Origin: Hydrogenophaga taeniospiralis
GTDB taxonomy: Bacteria; Pseudomonadota; Gammaproteobacteria; Burkholderiales; Burkholderiaceae_C
NCBI RefSeq assembly: GCF_020510445.1
Contig: NZ_JAHBAG010000001.1
Location: 2,518,501-2,582,500 of the forward strand
Direction of reading: 5' to 3'
DNA: 64,000 nt
Of this stretch, positions 24,630 through 32,455 are shown piece after piece. The notes below the pieces were generated by a model, which saw nothing but the letters and a program-made list of their open reading frames with translations, had not been told where the DNA came from and searched no databases. Position numbers and translations under genes: made by a program. The number at the start of each line of letters is the position of its first letter. Within the stretch, counting starts at the first letter, position 1.

Positions 24630-25730
24630 CTACTCCGGTGTCGAGGTGGGTGGGGAACTGGGCAGGCCGGAGGCTGCATCGGGCGCCACCCAGGAGCCAA
24701 ACTTGCGCAACGACAACAGCCGATCCGCGCTGACGTGCAGCACCGCCTGTTGCGTGGCGTTCTGCAGCGTGAAGGTCAGGCTGGCGCCGTCCTGTCCCAG
24801 GCGGCTTTCCTTCAACCGGTTGCCGCTCAGGAACGCCTGCGCGGTGCTGAGGTACAGGTCAAACAGGCGGCGCGCCTCCGCGCCGGTTTCGGTGGTGAAG
24901 ATGGTCTGCGTGACCATCTGCAGCACGGCCTGCGACAGGCGCGAAAAGCCCAGCTTGTGCCCCCGGGCCAGCCAGTTGCGCAGGCACTGTTCGACTTCGT
25001 CGGGCGAGGGCAGGCGATCGGGCAGTTGCGGGCAGTCCATCGCGCCGAAGGCCAGCGGCAGCAGGGTCTGCACGGCCTGGCTGCAGAGTTGGCCGCGCGT
25101 CGCCGCGGTGCCGCCCAGCGCATTCATCTTTTTGGAATGCGCCAGGTAGACCTGGTAGTAGTCGCAGAACTCAGGCACGGTGCGGGCCTGTTGCACCGCG
25201 AAGGCCGCCGCCTCCTGGCGCAGCGCGGCCGGGTTGTCGCCGTCCTGCCCCAGCGCCACCGCGGCCAGCGCGTGCAAGGCCACGCGGTCGTTGAAATCCA
25301 GCGCCTGAAACACGGGCGCCGCTGCGACACCCAGGTCCTGCAGGAACTCGCTGGCGCTGCGCAACTGCTGGGCGTCAACCAGGTTGTAGTCGGCCATGAT
25401 GCGTTGCGTCTGCTGCACCACGGCGGCGCTGGTGTCGCCGGTTTCGGCCTGGCCGAGCGTGCGCAGGTTGGCGCTGCCCAGCGACATGAGTTTGACCGGG
25501 CTGACCCACAGGCCCAGCCCCGGCAGCAAGGCCATGGGCGAGGCGTGCAGCCCCTGCTGGACCTCGGCCAGCAGCGTGGTCTCGTCCGCCACCTCGTAGC
25601 ACACCATGGGGTTGGGCAAGGCCCAGGCCAGCCACTGGGGGCCGCCGTCGATGTAGGTCAAGGTCTGGCGCGCGAGCTCAGACAGGCTTTCGCTCTTTTG
25701 GATCAGCTTGCCGGCAACGATGACAGTCAT
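24630..25730 (-). CDS. 366-residue protein of unknown function in the R-body locus
   Basis: I recognise no family. The protein begins MTVIVAGKLIQKSESLSELA and is mostly helical from about residue 90, with no membrane segment or signal peptide. It starts 49 bases after the divergent RebB gene and is followed five bases later by the Ala/Pro-rich gene, so it is probably in the same transcript. Its position between reb genes and lytic enzymes makes it a candidate R-body partner. Confidence 0.6.
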   Translation of the reverse strand: MTVIVAGKLIQKSESLSELARQTLTYIDGGPQWLAWALPNPMVCYEVADETTLLAEVQQGLHASPMALLPGLGLWVSPVKLMSLGSANLRTLGQAETGDTSAAVVQQTQRIMADYNLVDAQQLRSASEFLQDLGVAAAPVFQALDFNDRVALHALAAVALGQDGDNPAALRQEAAAFAVQQARTVPEFCDYYQVYLAHSKKMNALGGTAATRGQLCSQAVQTLLPLAFGAMDCPQLPDRLPSPDEVEQCLRNWLARGHKLGFSRLSQAVLQMVTQTIFTTETGAEARRLFDLYLSTAQAFLSGNRLKESRLGQDGASLTFTLQNATQQAVLHVSADRLLSLRKFGSWVAPDAASGLPSSPPTSTPE

Positions 25731-25779
25731 GGCGTGGGTTCTTTCACCTATCTGTGGTGCGCTTCGCTACAAGCGCGGG

Positions 25780-26121
25780 TCAGCCCGCCGGGTAACCCTT
25801 GATGACCGAGGCGGCCGTGGCACCGACCTGGCCGAACTCGACGTTGGCCTGCGTCATCACCTGCTGCGCCGCCGTGATCACCTCGACGTATTTCGTGTCC
25901 TTGGTCGCCAGGAGCTGGGCCATGGCCACACCGATGGCCGTGGTGGCGATGGTGGAGAGGTTGCGCAACGCATCGGCTGAATCCTGCACCGCGATGGCGG
26001 TTGACTGCGCCACCGACTGGTAGGCCTTGCCGGCCCCGCTGGTCATGACCACCTGCGGGGCCATGGTGGCCATTTGAATCTGATTGACGGTGTCGATGAC
26101 CTGGGCGTTGGTGTTGTCCAT
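25780..26121 (-). CDS. Divergent RebB-family R-body protein
   Basis: This 113-residue protein shares the RebB pattern (VIDTVNQIQMATMAPQVVM, then AGKAYQSVAQSTAIAVQDSA and LSTIATTAIGVAMAQLL) but differs from the four close copies upstream. RebB-family proteins polymerise into R-bodies, coiled ribbons that can spring open. Its C-terminal 45 residues, with no match in the short copies, may form a separate helix. RBS AAGGA precedes the start. Confidence 0.8.
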   Translation of the reverse strand: MDNTNAQVIDTVNQIQMATMAPQVVMTSGAGKAYQSVAQSTAIAVQDSADALRNLSTIATTAIGVAMAQLLATKDTKYVEVITAAQQVMTQANVEFGQVGATAASVIKGYPAG

Positions 26122-26161
26122 GGCGAATCCTTAAGCTCTGAGATGGTCGGCGTGGGCGTGT

Positions 26162-26716
26162 TTACGGGGCGGGCGGTGCCGGTTGTGGCGCTGGCGTGGG
26201 CGCAGGGGCCGGTGCGGGTGTCGGTGCGGGCGCAGGAGCCGGTGTTGGCGCTGGCGCGGGTGCCGGTGTTGCGCTGGCCTGCTGTGCCAGGCTCTTCAGG
26301 TCGGCCTGGGCCTCTTGCGCGACGGTGCTGGTGGCTTCGGCCACGCCCTGCAGCGTGGTGATGGCTGCGGTGCCCTGGCTGAAGGCGGTCTGCACCACCA
26401 CTTCGTTGGATGGGGCTGGCGTGGGGCCTGGCAGGGGGTTGATCACCGGTGGCGTCGGCGCGGGTGGCACCGGCGGTGGCGTGTAGGGCGGGTAGGCGTT
26501 GAGCATGCGTGCACAGGCGGCGGTCACGGATGCCGAGCTCACCATACCGGCGTTCTGCTGGCGGTTGACCGCGTTGTACATGGCCATGCCCAGCGTCTCG
26601 ACCATCACCGTGTCCAGCATGGCAAAGGCATGCGCGGGTGACTGTCCAGAGATCAGCGTGGTGACGCTGTTCACACTGTCCACCACCTGATCGTTTACGG
26701 TACCGGCGTCGTTCAT
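26162..26716 (-). CDS. RebB-type protein with a Pro/Ala tail
   Basis: Residues 1-70 carry a divergent Reb-like domain (TVNDQVVDSVNSVTTLISGQ, then YNAVNRQQNAGMVSSASVTA). A Pro-rich linker follows, then a helical stretch (about 105-148), and finally PAPAPTPAPA-type repeats to residue 184. The start ATG overlaps the stop of the preceding truncated reb frame (ATGA). The Pro/Ala tail could tether cargo or spacing elements to R-bodies. Confidence 0.7.
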   Translation of the reverse strand: MNDAGTVNDQVVDSVNSVTTLISGQSPAHAFAMLDTVMVETLGMAMYNAVNRQQNAGMVSSASVTAACARMLNAYPPYTPPPVPPAPTPPVINPLPGPTPAPSNEVVVQTAFSQGTAAITTLQGVAEATSTVAQEAQADLKSLAQQASATPAPAPAPTPAPAPAPTPAPAPAPTPAPQPAPPAP

Positions 26717-26910
26717 TTGGGATTTGCTCCTAGTTTGATGATCAAGACGAGGGTCTGGGTGACGGCGGCTGCCGCCGTCACCTGCCCGCGTTGCTGGTTG
26801 GACACCGCGTTCTGCATGGCCAGGCTGATGCTGTCCGCCATGGCCAGATAGGTCATGCCCATCGCCATGGCGGGCGCCTGCGCCAGACTCAGGGGGGCAC
26901 TACGCGCCAC
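26713..26910 (-). pseudogene. N-terminally truncated RebB-type frame
   Basis: The 65-codon frame (GTG start) contains SLAQAPAMAMGMTYLAMADS and VSNQQRGQVTAAAAVTQTLV, matching the middle and end of a RebB domain. The normal start (PTAVNDQITDSVTQ-type) is missing, and the frame is stopped by TGA about 30 bases upstream, with no Reb-like sequence in other frames nearby. It is either a decayed copy or a minimal expressed variant. It overlaps the next gene by four bases. Confidence 0.55.
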
Positions 26911-26967
26911 GCTGCAGGAACCCGGTGTCGCCCATCACCGCGCCTGGGCGCTGCGGCCCCATGGCGT

Positions 26968-27240
26968 TCAGTGCAGGCCCAGCACCTTGCCCGTCGACAC
27001 GCCGGTGCTGGCCGTGTCCACCGACAGCATGGTGGCCACGCTCTGGGTGGTGGAGGCCTGCATGGTGACGTAGGACTGCTGCTGGTTGTTGGTGGCGTTG
27101 TGCGCGGCGTTGGACAAGGCCTGGCCGGTGGCCACGAACAGGTTGCCCATGGCCACGGCCGGGGCATCGCCCAGCACCTTGGTGTTGGCCTGGGAAACAG
27201 AGTCGGTGATCTGACTGTTGACTGCGGTAGGGAAAGCCAT
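26968..27240 (-). CDS. rebB: RebB-family R-body protein, copy 4
   Basis: This 90-residue protein starts MAFPTAVNSQITDSVSQANT, continues KVLGDAPAVAMGNLFVATGQ and ends with a diverged TQSVATMLSVDTASTGVS. It is clearly homologous to the three copies upstream but the most diverged of the four. AGGAG lies seven bases before the start. R-body subunits of this family self-assemble into retractable ribbons. Confidence 0.9.
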   Translation of the reverse strand: MAFPTAVNSQITDSVSQANTKVLGDAPAVAMGNLFVATGQALSNAAHNATNNQQQSYVTMQASTTQSVATMLSVDTASTGVSTGKVLGLH

Positions 27241-27303
27241 GTGAACTACTCCTTAAAAGTTGACAAGGTACGAAGACGAATCAAAAAAACGCACAGCGCG
27301 TGC

Positions 27304-27573
27304 TCAGGCGCTGAGGATGGCCTTGGTCGCCATGCCATCGGCGGCCGTGTCCAACGAGTACAGCAAGGACACGCCCATGGTGGTGGCGGCCTGCGCCGTC
27401 ACATACATCTGCTGCTGCGCATTGGTGGCGTTGTGCGCCGCGTTGGCCAAGGCTTGCGCCGTGGCCTGGTACAGGTTGCCCATCGCGACGGCAGGCGCGG
27501 TGCCCAGGACCTGAAGGTTGCTTTGCGTCACCGAATCGGTGATCTGGCTGTTGACAGCGGTAGGAAAGGCCAT
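27304..27573 (-). CDS. rebB: RebB-family R-body protein, copy 3
   Basis: This 89-residue protein reads MAFPTAVNSQITDSVTQSNL at the start and HNATNAQQQMYVTAQAATTM in the middle. It differs from copies 1 and 2 mainly at VLGTAP and at the end (LDTAADGMATKAILSA). AGGAG precedes the start. It sits between copies 2 and 4 and evidently arose by tandem duplication. Confidence 0.92.
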   Translation of the reverse strand: MAFPTAVNSQITDSVTQSNLQVLGTAPAVAMGNLYQATAQALANAAHNATNAQQQMYVTAQAATTMGVSLLYSLDTAADGMATKAILSA

Positions 27574-27642
27574 GTTCTTTACTCCTGTTGGCTTGTGGCG
27601 CGGTGGCTCGGTGAATCAAGGCGCCAAAGACGTCGGCAACGA

Positions 27643-27912
27643 TCAGCTGCTCAGAATGGTCTTGGTGGCCACGCCCGTGCTGGCGGTGTCCACCGAGTAC
27701 AGGGTGGCCACACCCATGGTGGTGGCGGCCTGCGCCGTCACGTAGCTTTGCTGCTGCGCGTTGGTGGCGTTGTGCGCGGCATTGGCCAGGGCCTGGGCGG
27801 TCGCCTGGAACAGGTTGCCCATGGCAATGGCCGGGGCGTCACCCAGCACCTTGGTGTTGGCCTGCGTGACGGAATCGGTGATCTGGTCGTTGACTGCGGT
27901 TGGAAAAGCCAT
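27643..27912 (-). CDS. rebB: RebB-family R-body protein, copy 2
   Basis: This 89-residue protein is nearly identical to copy 1: MAFPTAVNDQITDSVTQANT, KVLGDAPAIAMGNLFQATAQ and TTMGVATLYSVDTASTGVAT. GGAGGA precedes the start. The high identity between copies 1 and 2 points to recent duplication or ongoing gene conversion. Confidence 0.93.
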   Translation of the reverse strand: MAFPTAVNDQITDSVTQANTKVLGDAPAIAMGNLFQATAQALANAAHNATNAQQQSYVTAQAATTMGVATLYSVDTASTGVATKTILSS

Positions 27913-28015
27913 GAAATCCTCCGTTGGAAATTAGATGAGAAAGGTTTGAAACACAGCGCCGTCAAGATGCTGGAAACTGACGGAAAGAGAACGGTGAGAA
28001 AAACGGGAAAGGCGA

Positions 28016-28312
28016 TCAGGTGCCCAGGCCTCTGACGCCGGAGCTGGGGGTCAGAATCGTTTTGGTGGCGATGCCGGTGCTGGCGGTGTCCAGCGAGTAC
28101 AGGGTGGCCACGCCCATGGTCGTGGCGGACTGCGAGGTCACGTAGCTTTGCTGCTGCGCGTTGGTGGCGTTGTGTGCCGCATTGGCCAATGCCTGTGCCG
28201 TGGCCTGGTACAGGTTGCCCATTGCAATGGCAGGCGCGTCGCCCAACACCTTGGTGTTGGCCTGGGTGACGGAATCGGTGATTTGATCGTTTACGGCGGT
28301 CGGAAAGGCCAT
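28016..28312 (-). CDS. rebB: RebB-family R-body protein, copy 1 (first gene of the locus)
   Basis: This 98-residue protein carries the family core (PTAVNDQITDSVTQANT, AMGNLYQATAQALANAAHNA, ATTMGVATLYSLDTASTGIA) plus nine extra C-terminal residues (SSGVRGLGT). RebB-family subunits assemble into R-bodies, cytoplasmic protein ribbons known from Caedibacter, where they burst the phagosome of the host. CGAGGAACG precedes the start. It faces the divergent regulator gene across a 483-base spacer. Confidence 0.95.
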   Translation of the reverse strand: MAFPTAVNDQITDSVTQANTKVLGDAPAIAMGNLYQATAQALANAAHNATNAQQQSYVTSQSATTMGVATLYSLDTASTGIATKTILTPSSGVRGLGT

Positions 28313-28795
28313 GGTACGTTCCTCGTAGGTTGGACCAGATGCTGGTCAGGTTGGCGGTTGGAAAACTGCGGTTCAACAATCTGGTTTGCCTTGAGCCGCA
28401 GGCAAATAGTAGTGACACGCACCCCTGCCCGAAGTGGGGCAGACGACGGAAAAACTGGGCCAGACGATGGTGTTGGCCGTGCGCGCTTTTTCCCCCGTTT
28501 GCGGAGGCCGCATCCCATTGGAGAATCGCCCGCATGGGATGCAACCCCTGGGATTTGGAGGTTGCCTTCGGGTCCGCGAGTCTTAAGAATCCGTGTCGAT
28601 CGGTGGCCGCATGGCCACCGGCATGGGCCGATAAAAAAATGACGGCCAAAAAAGGGAGAAGTACTGTGATCCAAGCGCGATACGCCGTCAGCCCCGCCGT
28701 GCACCGGGGCACCTTGCGCCAGCCGAGGGCGCCATTTCGAAGCTATTCCACGGCGCTGCCGTGACGCAGTAAAACCCTGCCTCGCAGGCCCCCCC
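28313..28795. promoter_or_regulatory. Divergent control region between rebB copy 1 and its likely regulator
   Basis: The 483-base spacer has no supported gene. CAGACGA occurs at 28440-28446 and 28461-28467, exactly 21 bases (two helical turns) apart, as expected for an AraC-type binding site. Beside it, CTGCCC-GAAGTG-GGGCAG at 28425-28442 is a perfect inverted repeat. No convincing -24/-12 element was found in the reb direction; TACTAT near 28410 is a weak -10 candidate. Confidence 0.5.
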
Positions 28796-30583
28796 TTGAT
28801 CCGTACGGAAGCCGCGGACAGCGAGCCCAGCCGGGCGCCGCATCGCTCGGTCGTGTCCTACTTGAATGAGGTCGCCGAAGTTCGGTGCCTGCTGGAACGC
28901 AGCGCCTGCCGCCATTGGTGGGAAGTGGCCAGCCTGGAGCTTTTTGGGCAGCAACCCCTGCTGGTCGACGGCGCCGCGGGCGGCAGCGCTGAGTTCAAGC
29001 GCGACCGCAGCCGCATGGCCCATGTGCGTCCGCCAGGCCCTGAGCATGCCCATGCCCCGAGCGACCGTGCCACGCCATTGCACGGTCCACGCAGCGTGGA
29101 GCTGGCGCTGGAGTTTTCCCGCCGACCACTCGGCGCACTGCGGCTGCGGTTGTTGCCCCACCTGGCCATGGGGCCAGGGTACGAGTCGGCACTGACGGAG
29201 CTGGCCTTTCAGTGCGCCGGCACCGTCCAGCGCCTGGCCAGCCAGCGCTGGGTGGTGCAGGCGCAGCTGGGGGCGCCGTGCCTGATCGGCTCCAGCCCGG
29301 CCATGTTGGCCCTGGATCGCCACATTGAAGAGAGCTGTGTCGACACCCGCCCGGTCGCGCTGCTGGGCACGAGCGGCAACGAAGCCTTGCAAACAGCGGT
29401 GGCCATCCACCACGGCGGCGGCGGGGCCGGGCTGGCTTTCGTCAAGGTGGATTGCGCGACCACCTTGGAGCCGCCCTGGCGCTGGGTGGATCGCGCGCGC
29501 GGTGGCACCCTGTTCCTGTGCAACCCGGACAGCGGCACCCGCGCCGACCAGGAGCACCTGTGGCTGCAACTGGAGCAGGCCATCGGTCACGCCACGCAGA
29601 TGGACTGCCACCGGGCCTGCCGGCTGGTGATTGCGCTGAAGGCACAGCACCTGCCAGATCCCAACAGCAGCCCCGTTCCTTACGGTGCCTGGAGCCGGTG
29701 CAACTGGAAGGTGATCCCCCTGCCGCCTCTCTCACAACACCCGGAAGACATTCCGGTGTTGGCGCGTGCCGTGCTGGACTACCACGGCCACAGCGCCGAG
29801 CACCGCATGACCGACGCCCTTCAACACTGGTGCACCAACTACACATGGCCCGGCAATGCCACGCAACTGGAGTGGACCGTGGCCCGCATGGCGGTGCTGA
29901 CCGCCAACACGCCCATCGGTGCCAGCGACATCAGCCTGCTGTCCCCCCGCTTGTTGGGGGACGCCGGCACGGCGTACACCCTTGCGGAGCCGCCAGCACC
30001 CCGCTATGAAAACCACGACACCGCTGCGCCGGCGGACGGCCTTCCCTGCGTGTTGGCACGGCCCGTCGAGCACTGGGTGCGCTGTGTGCTGGAGCACGAC
30101 ACACAAGCGTTCGCGCAGCTGCATGTGGGGCTGGCCCGCGCCCTGCAGTATTTGTGCAGGCAGTTCCATGAATCGATCTCGGCCGAACAGCTGGCCGACC
30201 AGGCCCATGTGAGCGTCTCGCATCTGCGCTTCCTGTTTCGCGACAGCCTGGGCCTGCCGTTCAAGCTGTTTTTGCAGCATGTGCGCATTGCACACGCCAA
30301 GCGCCTGCTGCTGGCATCACCGCAACGCCGCATCACGGATGTGGCGCTCAGCGTGGGGTTCAGCGACTTCAGCCATTTCCAGAAATGCTTTCGCCTGATC
30401 ACCGGTCAAACCCCCGGCGACCTGCGCCGCGCCTGGGCCTCGCAGGGGAGCCGGCCAGCCTCCCGTGACACCAGCGACATACCGGAATTGCAGGTCCGGA
30501 AACAGCGAGACCTCATCGCCCAACTGACGCTTAATGCCGTCTTCCAGCGCGACTGCCGTGCATCAACCGGAGGAGATGGATGA
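28796..30583 (+). CDS. Hybrid regulator: degenerate sigma-54-activator AAA domain plus AraC helix-turn-helix
   Basis: This protein is up to 595 residues long, from a TTG at 28796; the true start is uncertain. A middle region looks like a bacterial enhancer-binding AAA+ domain (RGGTLFLCN, LPPLSQHPEDIPVLAR, WPGNATQLEWTVARM). It lacks Walker A and the GAFTGA loop, and the Walker B acidic residues are replaced. The C-terminus is an AraC-type double helix-turn-helix (ISAEQLADQAHVSVSHLRFL, RRITDVALSVGFSDFSHF). It is probably the activator of the divergent reb operon, acting through AraC-type DNA binding rather than ATP-driven sigma-54 activation. Confidence 0.78.
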   Translation: MIRTEAADSEPSRAPHRSVVSYLNEVAEVRCLLERSACRHWWEVASLELFGQQPLLVDGAAGGSAEFKRDRSRMAHVRPPGPEHAHAPSDRATPLHGPRSVELALEFSRRPLGALRLRLLPHLAMGPGYESALTELAFQCAGTVQRLASQRWVVQAQLGAPCLIGSSPAMLALDRHIEESCVDTRPVALLGTSGNEALQTAVAIHHGGGGAGLAFVKVDCATTLEPPWRWVDRARGGTLFLCNPDSGTRADQEHLWLQLEQAIGHATQMDCHRACRLVIALKAQHLPDPNSSPVPYGAWSRCNWKVIPLPPLSQHPEDIPVLARAVLDYHGHSAEHRMTDALQHWCTNYTWPGNATQLEWTVARMAVLTANTPIGASDISLLSPRLLGDAGTAYTLAEPPAPRYENHDTAAPADGLPCVLARPVEHWVRCVLEHDTQAFAQLHVGLARALQYLCRQFHESISAEQLADQAHVSVSHLRFLFRDSLGLPFKLFLQHVRIAHAKRLLLASPQRRITDVALSVGFSDFSHFQKCFRLITGQTPGDLRRAWASQGSRPASRDTSDIPELQVRKQRDLIAQLTLNAVFQRDCRASTGGDG

Positions 30584-31044
30584 AGATGCTGATCAAGGGA
30601 ATTCCCAGTGGGTATGTCGACGCGATACGCAGCGGCGACCCAGACGCGAACGGGCAAGCGGCCGTCGTTCGGGCGGCGGAAGGTGCGGCAAACCCGTGCC
30701 GGCACTGCCTGGGACTCATTGCCCCGGGAGAAGAAAAACTCGTGTTGGCCTACCGGCCGTTTGACGACCCGCAACCGTATGCGGAGGTGGGCCCGATCTT
30801 CCTGCACAAGCGTGCCTGCAAGCGTTACGTGGCCGACGCCTTGCCCACGTGGTTCAACCACCTGCAACCGGCCATTGTTCGCGGCTACGGGCATGACAAC
30901 TGGATCCGGTACGAAACGGGCCAGGTCGTCAAAGGCGAAGAACTCACCAGCAAATGCAGAGAAATTCTGACGGACCCCGAAGTGGCTTACGTCCACATCC
31001 GGTCCAAGTTCAACTGCTTCCAATGCCGCGTGGACCGGGGGTGA
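30580..31044 (+). CDS. DUF1203-family protein
   Basis: This 154-residue protein resembles DUF1203: NPCRHCLGLIAPGEEKLVLAYR, EVGPIFLHKRACKRY and a C-terminal CFQCRVDRG. The conserved cysteines may bind metal or be redox-active. Its start overlaps the stop of the regulator (ATGA), so the two are coupled. Function unknown. Confidence 0.75.
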   Translation: MKMLIKGIPSGYVDAIRSGDPDANGQAAVVRAAEGAANPCRHCLGLIAPGEEKLVLAYRPFDDPQPYAEVGPIFLHKRACKRYVADALPTWFNHLQPAIVRGYGHDNWIRYETGQVVKGEELTSKCREILTDPEVAYVHIRSKFNCFQCRVDRG

Positions 31045-31057
31045 GAAGCGATTCCCA

Positions 31058-31315
31058 TCAGTCCATGTTCCCGTCAAGTCCACCGGTTGGTTCCTGAGGA
31101 ACAAATCGGTTGTCCGGGCGAGGACCGGGCGCGCGCTGGCTGAGCAGGAAAAGGTGGCATCCCAGTGCTCCGATCAGCGGCAACAGCCAGACCATCAAAA
31201 CCTGCAGCCACCGTTGTGGGGTGTCGTACTCATCCGCCCGGAAAAGGATGGCGGATACGTAGAGTTGATAGAAAACCACCGCACCAACGATCGAAAAAAC
31301 CAAGAGTTCCGGCAT
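31058..31315 (-). CDS. Small two-segment membrane protein
   Basis: From the ATG at 31315 (RBS AAAGGACGG) the protein is 85 residues long. Two hydrophobic segments, about residues 5-23 (LVFSIVGAVVFYQLYVSAIL) and 38-56 (LQVLMVWLLPLIGALGCHLF), are joined by a charged loop. No family is recognised. It is convergent with the DUF1203 gene and borders nif block 2. Confidence 0.5.
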   Translation of the reverse strand: MPELLVFSIVGAVVFYQLYVSAILFRADEYDTPQRWLQVLMVWLLPLIGALGCHLFLLSQRAPGPRPDNRFVPQEPTGGLDGNMD

Positions 31316-31444
31316 ATCACCGTCCTTTATGTGGGAAGCCCGAATACCTGCGCCCTGCCTTCTGAACCCGATGTGCGAAAGCATCCGCGATGGGCACTAT
31401 AGCCGGCCACCGGGAGCGCTCACGCCAAGGCGGGCCCGCCAATC

Positions 31445-32197
31445 TCAGCGAGCCACCGCATCAAACCCCGCGGCCATGGCGTCCCGGTGTTCCAGGTCCA
31501 CCGCGGCCGGGGCCAGCGGGTCGCTGCCGTGGTGCCAGCTGGCCGGGGTGCTTGGGTCGTCCAGCGCCAGCACCAGGGCGTGGTTGAGCTCATAGGCACC
31601 CCAGGCCAGGCCCTGTTGGCGCAGCGCGGCCTGCAGCGCGGACTGCACGAGCACGCGCACCACGCGGTGCGGCCCGGAGAAGGGCACCTCGTCCACGCGG
31701 CCGGCTGCGGCGTCGGCGCAGGCGCGGCGGTCGTGCGAGGCGTGGCCGCGGCAGGCGAGCGGGCGCACGCGGTGGATCAGGCACACGCCCTGTTCGATGA
31801 AGGCGCAGCGCCGCCGCAGGGCCACGCGCTGTTCTTCGCCCAGCCCGCGGGTGGCGGCGTCGGTGTCGCGCAGGCGGCCGATCAGGTCGATGCCGTGGCC
31901 GCGCAGCGCGGGCGCGGTGGCGCGCAGGTAGGCGGCCACCATGAACACCTCGGGCGCGAGCGCGGTCACGCGCAGGGTGCAGCAGCTCGGGCAGCCCTTG
32001 CGGCAGGCGATGGGGGGCCGGCCTTCGGACTGGATCGCCACGTTGCCGTCGAAGCTGTCCCAGGCCTGGAGCATCACAGCCTGGAAGCGGTCGGCGTCGG
32101 CCGCGCCGGGCCCGCCCAGGGTGTGTTCAAAGGCACCGCGCAGGTCGCGGAAGAAGGCTTCGGCGCCGTGGTCGTCGGGGGTGGTCTGCTCTGGCAT
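31445..32197 (-). CDS. YkgJ-family Fe/S-type cysteine cluster protein
   Basis: This 250-residue protein has the YkgJ-type cluster (CRKGCPSCC) and later cysteines in CAFIEQGVCLIHRVRPLACR. Such proteins bind a metal or Fe-S cluster, role unknown. It is the last gene of the minus-strand dra operon, ten bases after the FmdB-type gene. Its position suggests a role in nitrogenase regulation or repair, but this is inference. Confidence 0.75.
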   Translation of the reverse strand: MPEQTTPDDHGAEAFFRDLRGAFEHTLGGPGAADADRFQAVMLQAWDSFDGNVAIQSEGRPPIACRKGCPSCCTLRVTALAPEVFMVAAYLRATAPALRGHGIDLIGRLRDTDAATRGLGEEQRVALRRRCAFIEQGVCLIHRVRPLACRGHASHDRRACADAAAGRVDEVPFSGPHRVVRVLVQSALQAALRQQGLAWGAYELNHALVLALDDPSTPASWHHGSDPLAPAAVDLEHRDAMAAGFDAVAR

Positions 32198-32206
32198 GGG
32201 CCTGGC

Positions 32207-32455
32207 CTACACGCTCTTTCCTTTGAGCAGCCGCGCCTGTTCGGACGCGCTGTAGTGGTTGAAGTGGCCCTGCGCGGCGGCGAGGCGGCGGTTGGACAGG
32301 CGGATGGCTTCGATCTTGCCGGCCGGGGCGATGCGCGAGACGCACTTTTCCAGATCGGTGCTGGCGCAGTGCGGGCAGGTGGGCACGGTGCTGGAGCGCA
32401 CGAGCAGCTCGAACCCGGCCTGGCAGGCCTTGCAGTGGTAGTCAAACATGGGCAT
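32207..32455 (-). CDS. FmdB-family zinc ribbon protein
   Basis: From the ATG at 32455 (MPMFDYHCKACQAGFELLVR) the protein is 82 residues long. It carries CX2C pairs in CKAC and CPHC, the FmdB zinc-ribbon pattern, and a helical C-terminus (NHYSASEQARLLKG). It overlaps the end of nifO by 14 bases. FmdB-type proteins are small regulators or structural zinc proteins of unclear function. Confidence 0.8.
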   Translation of the reverse strand: MPMFDYHCKACQAGFELLVRSSTVPTCPHCASTDLEKCVSRIAPAGKIEAIRLSNRRLAAAQGHFNHYSASEQARLLKGKSV

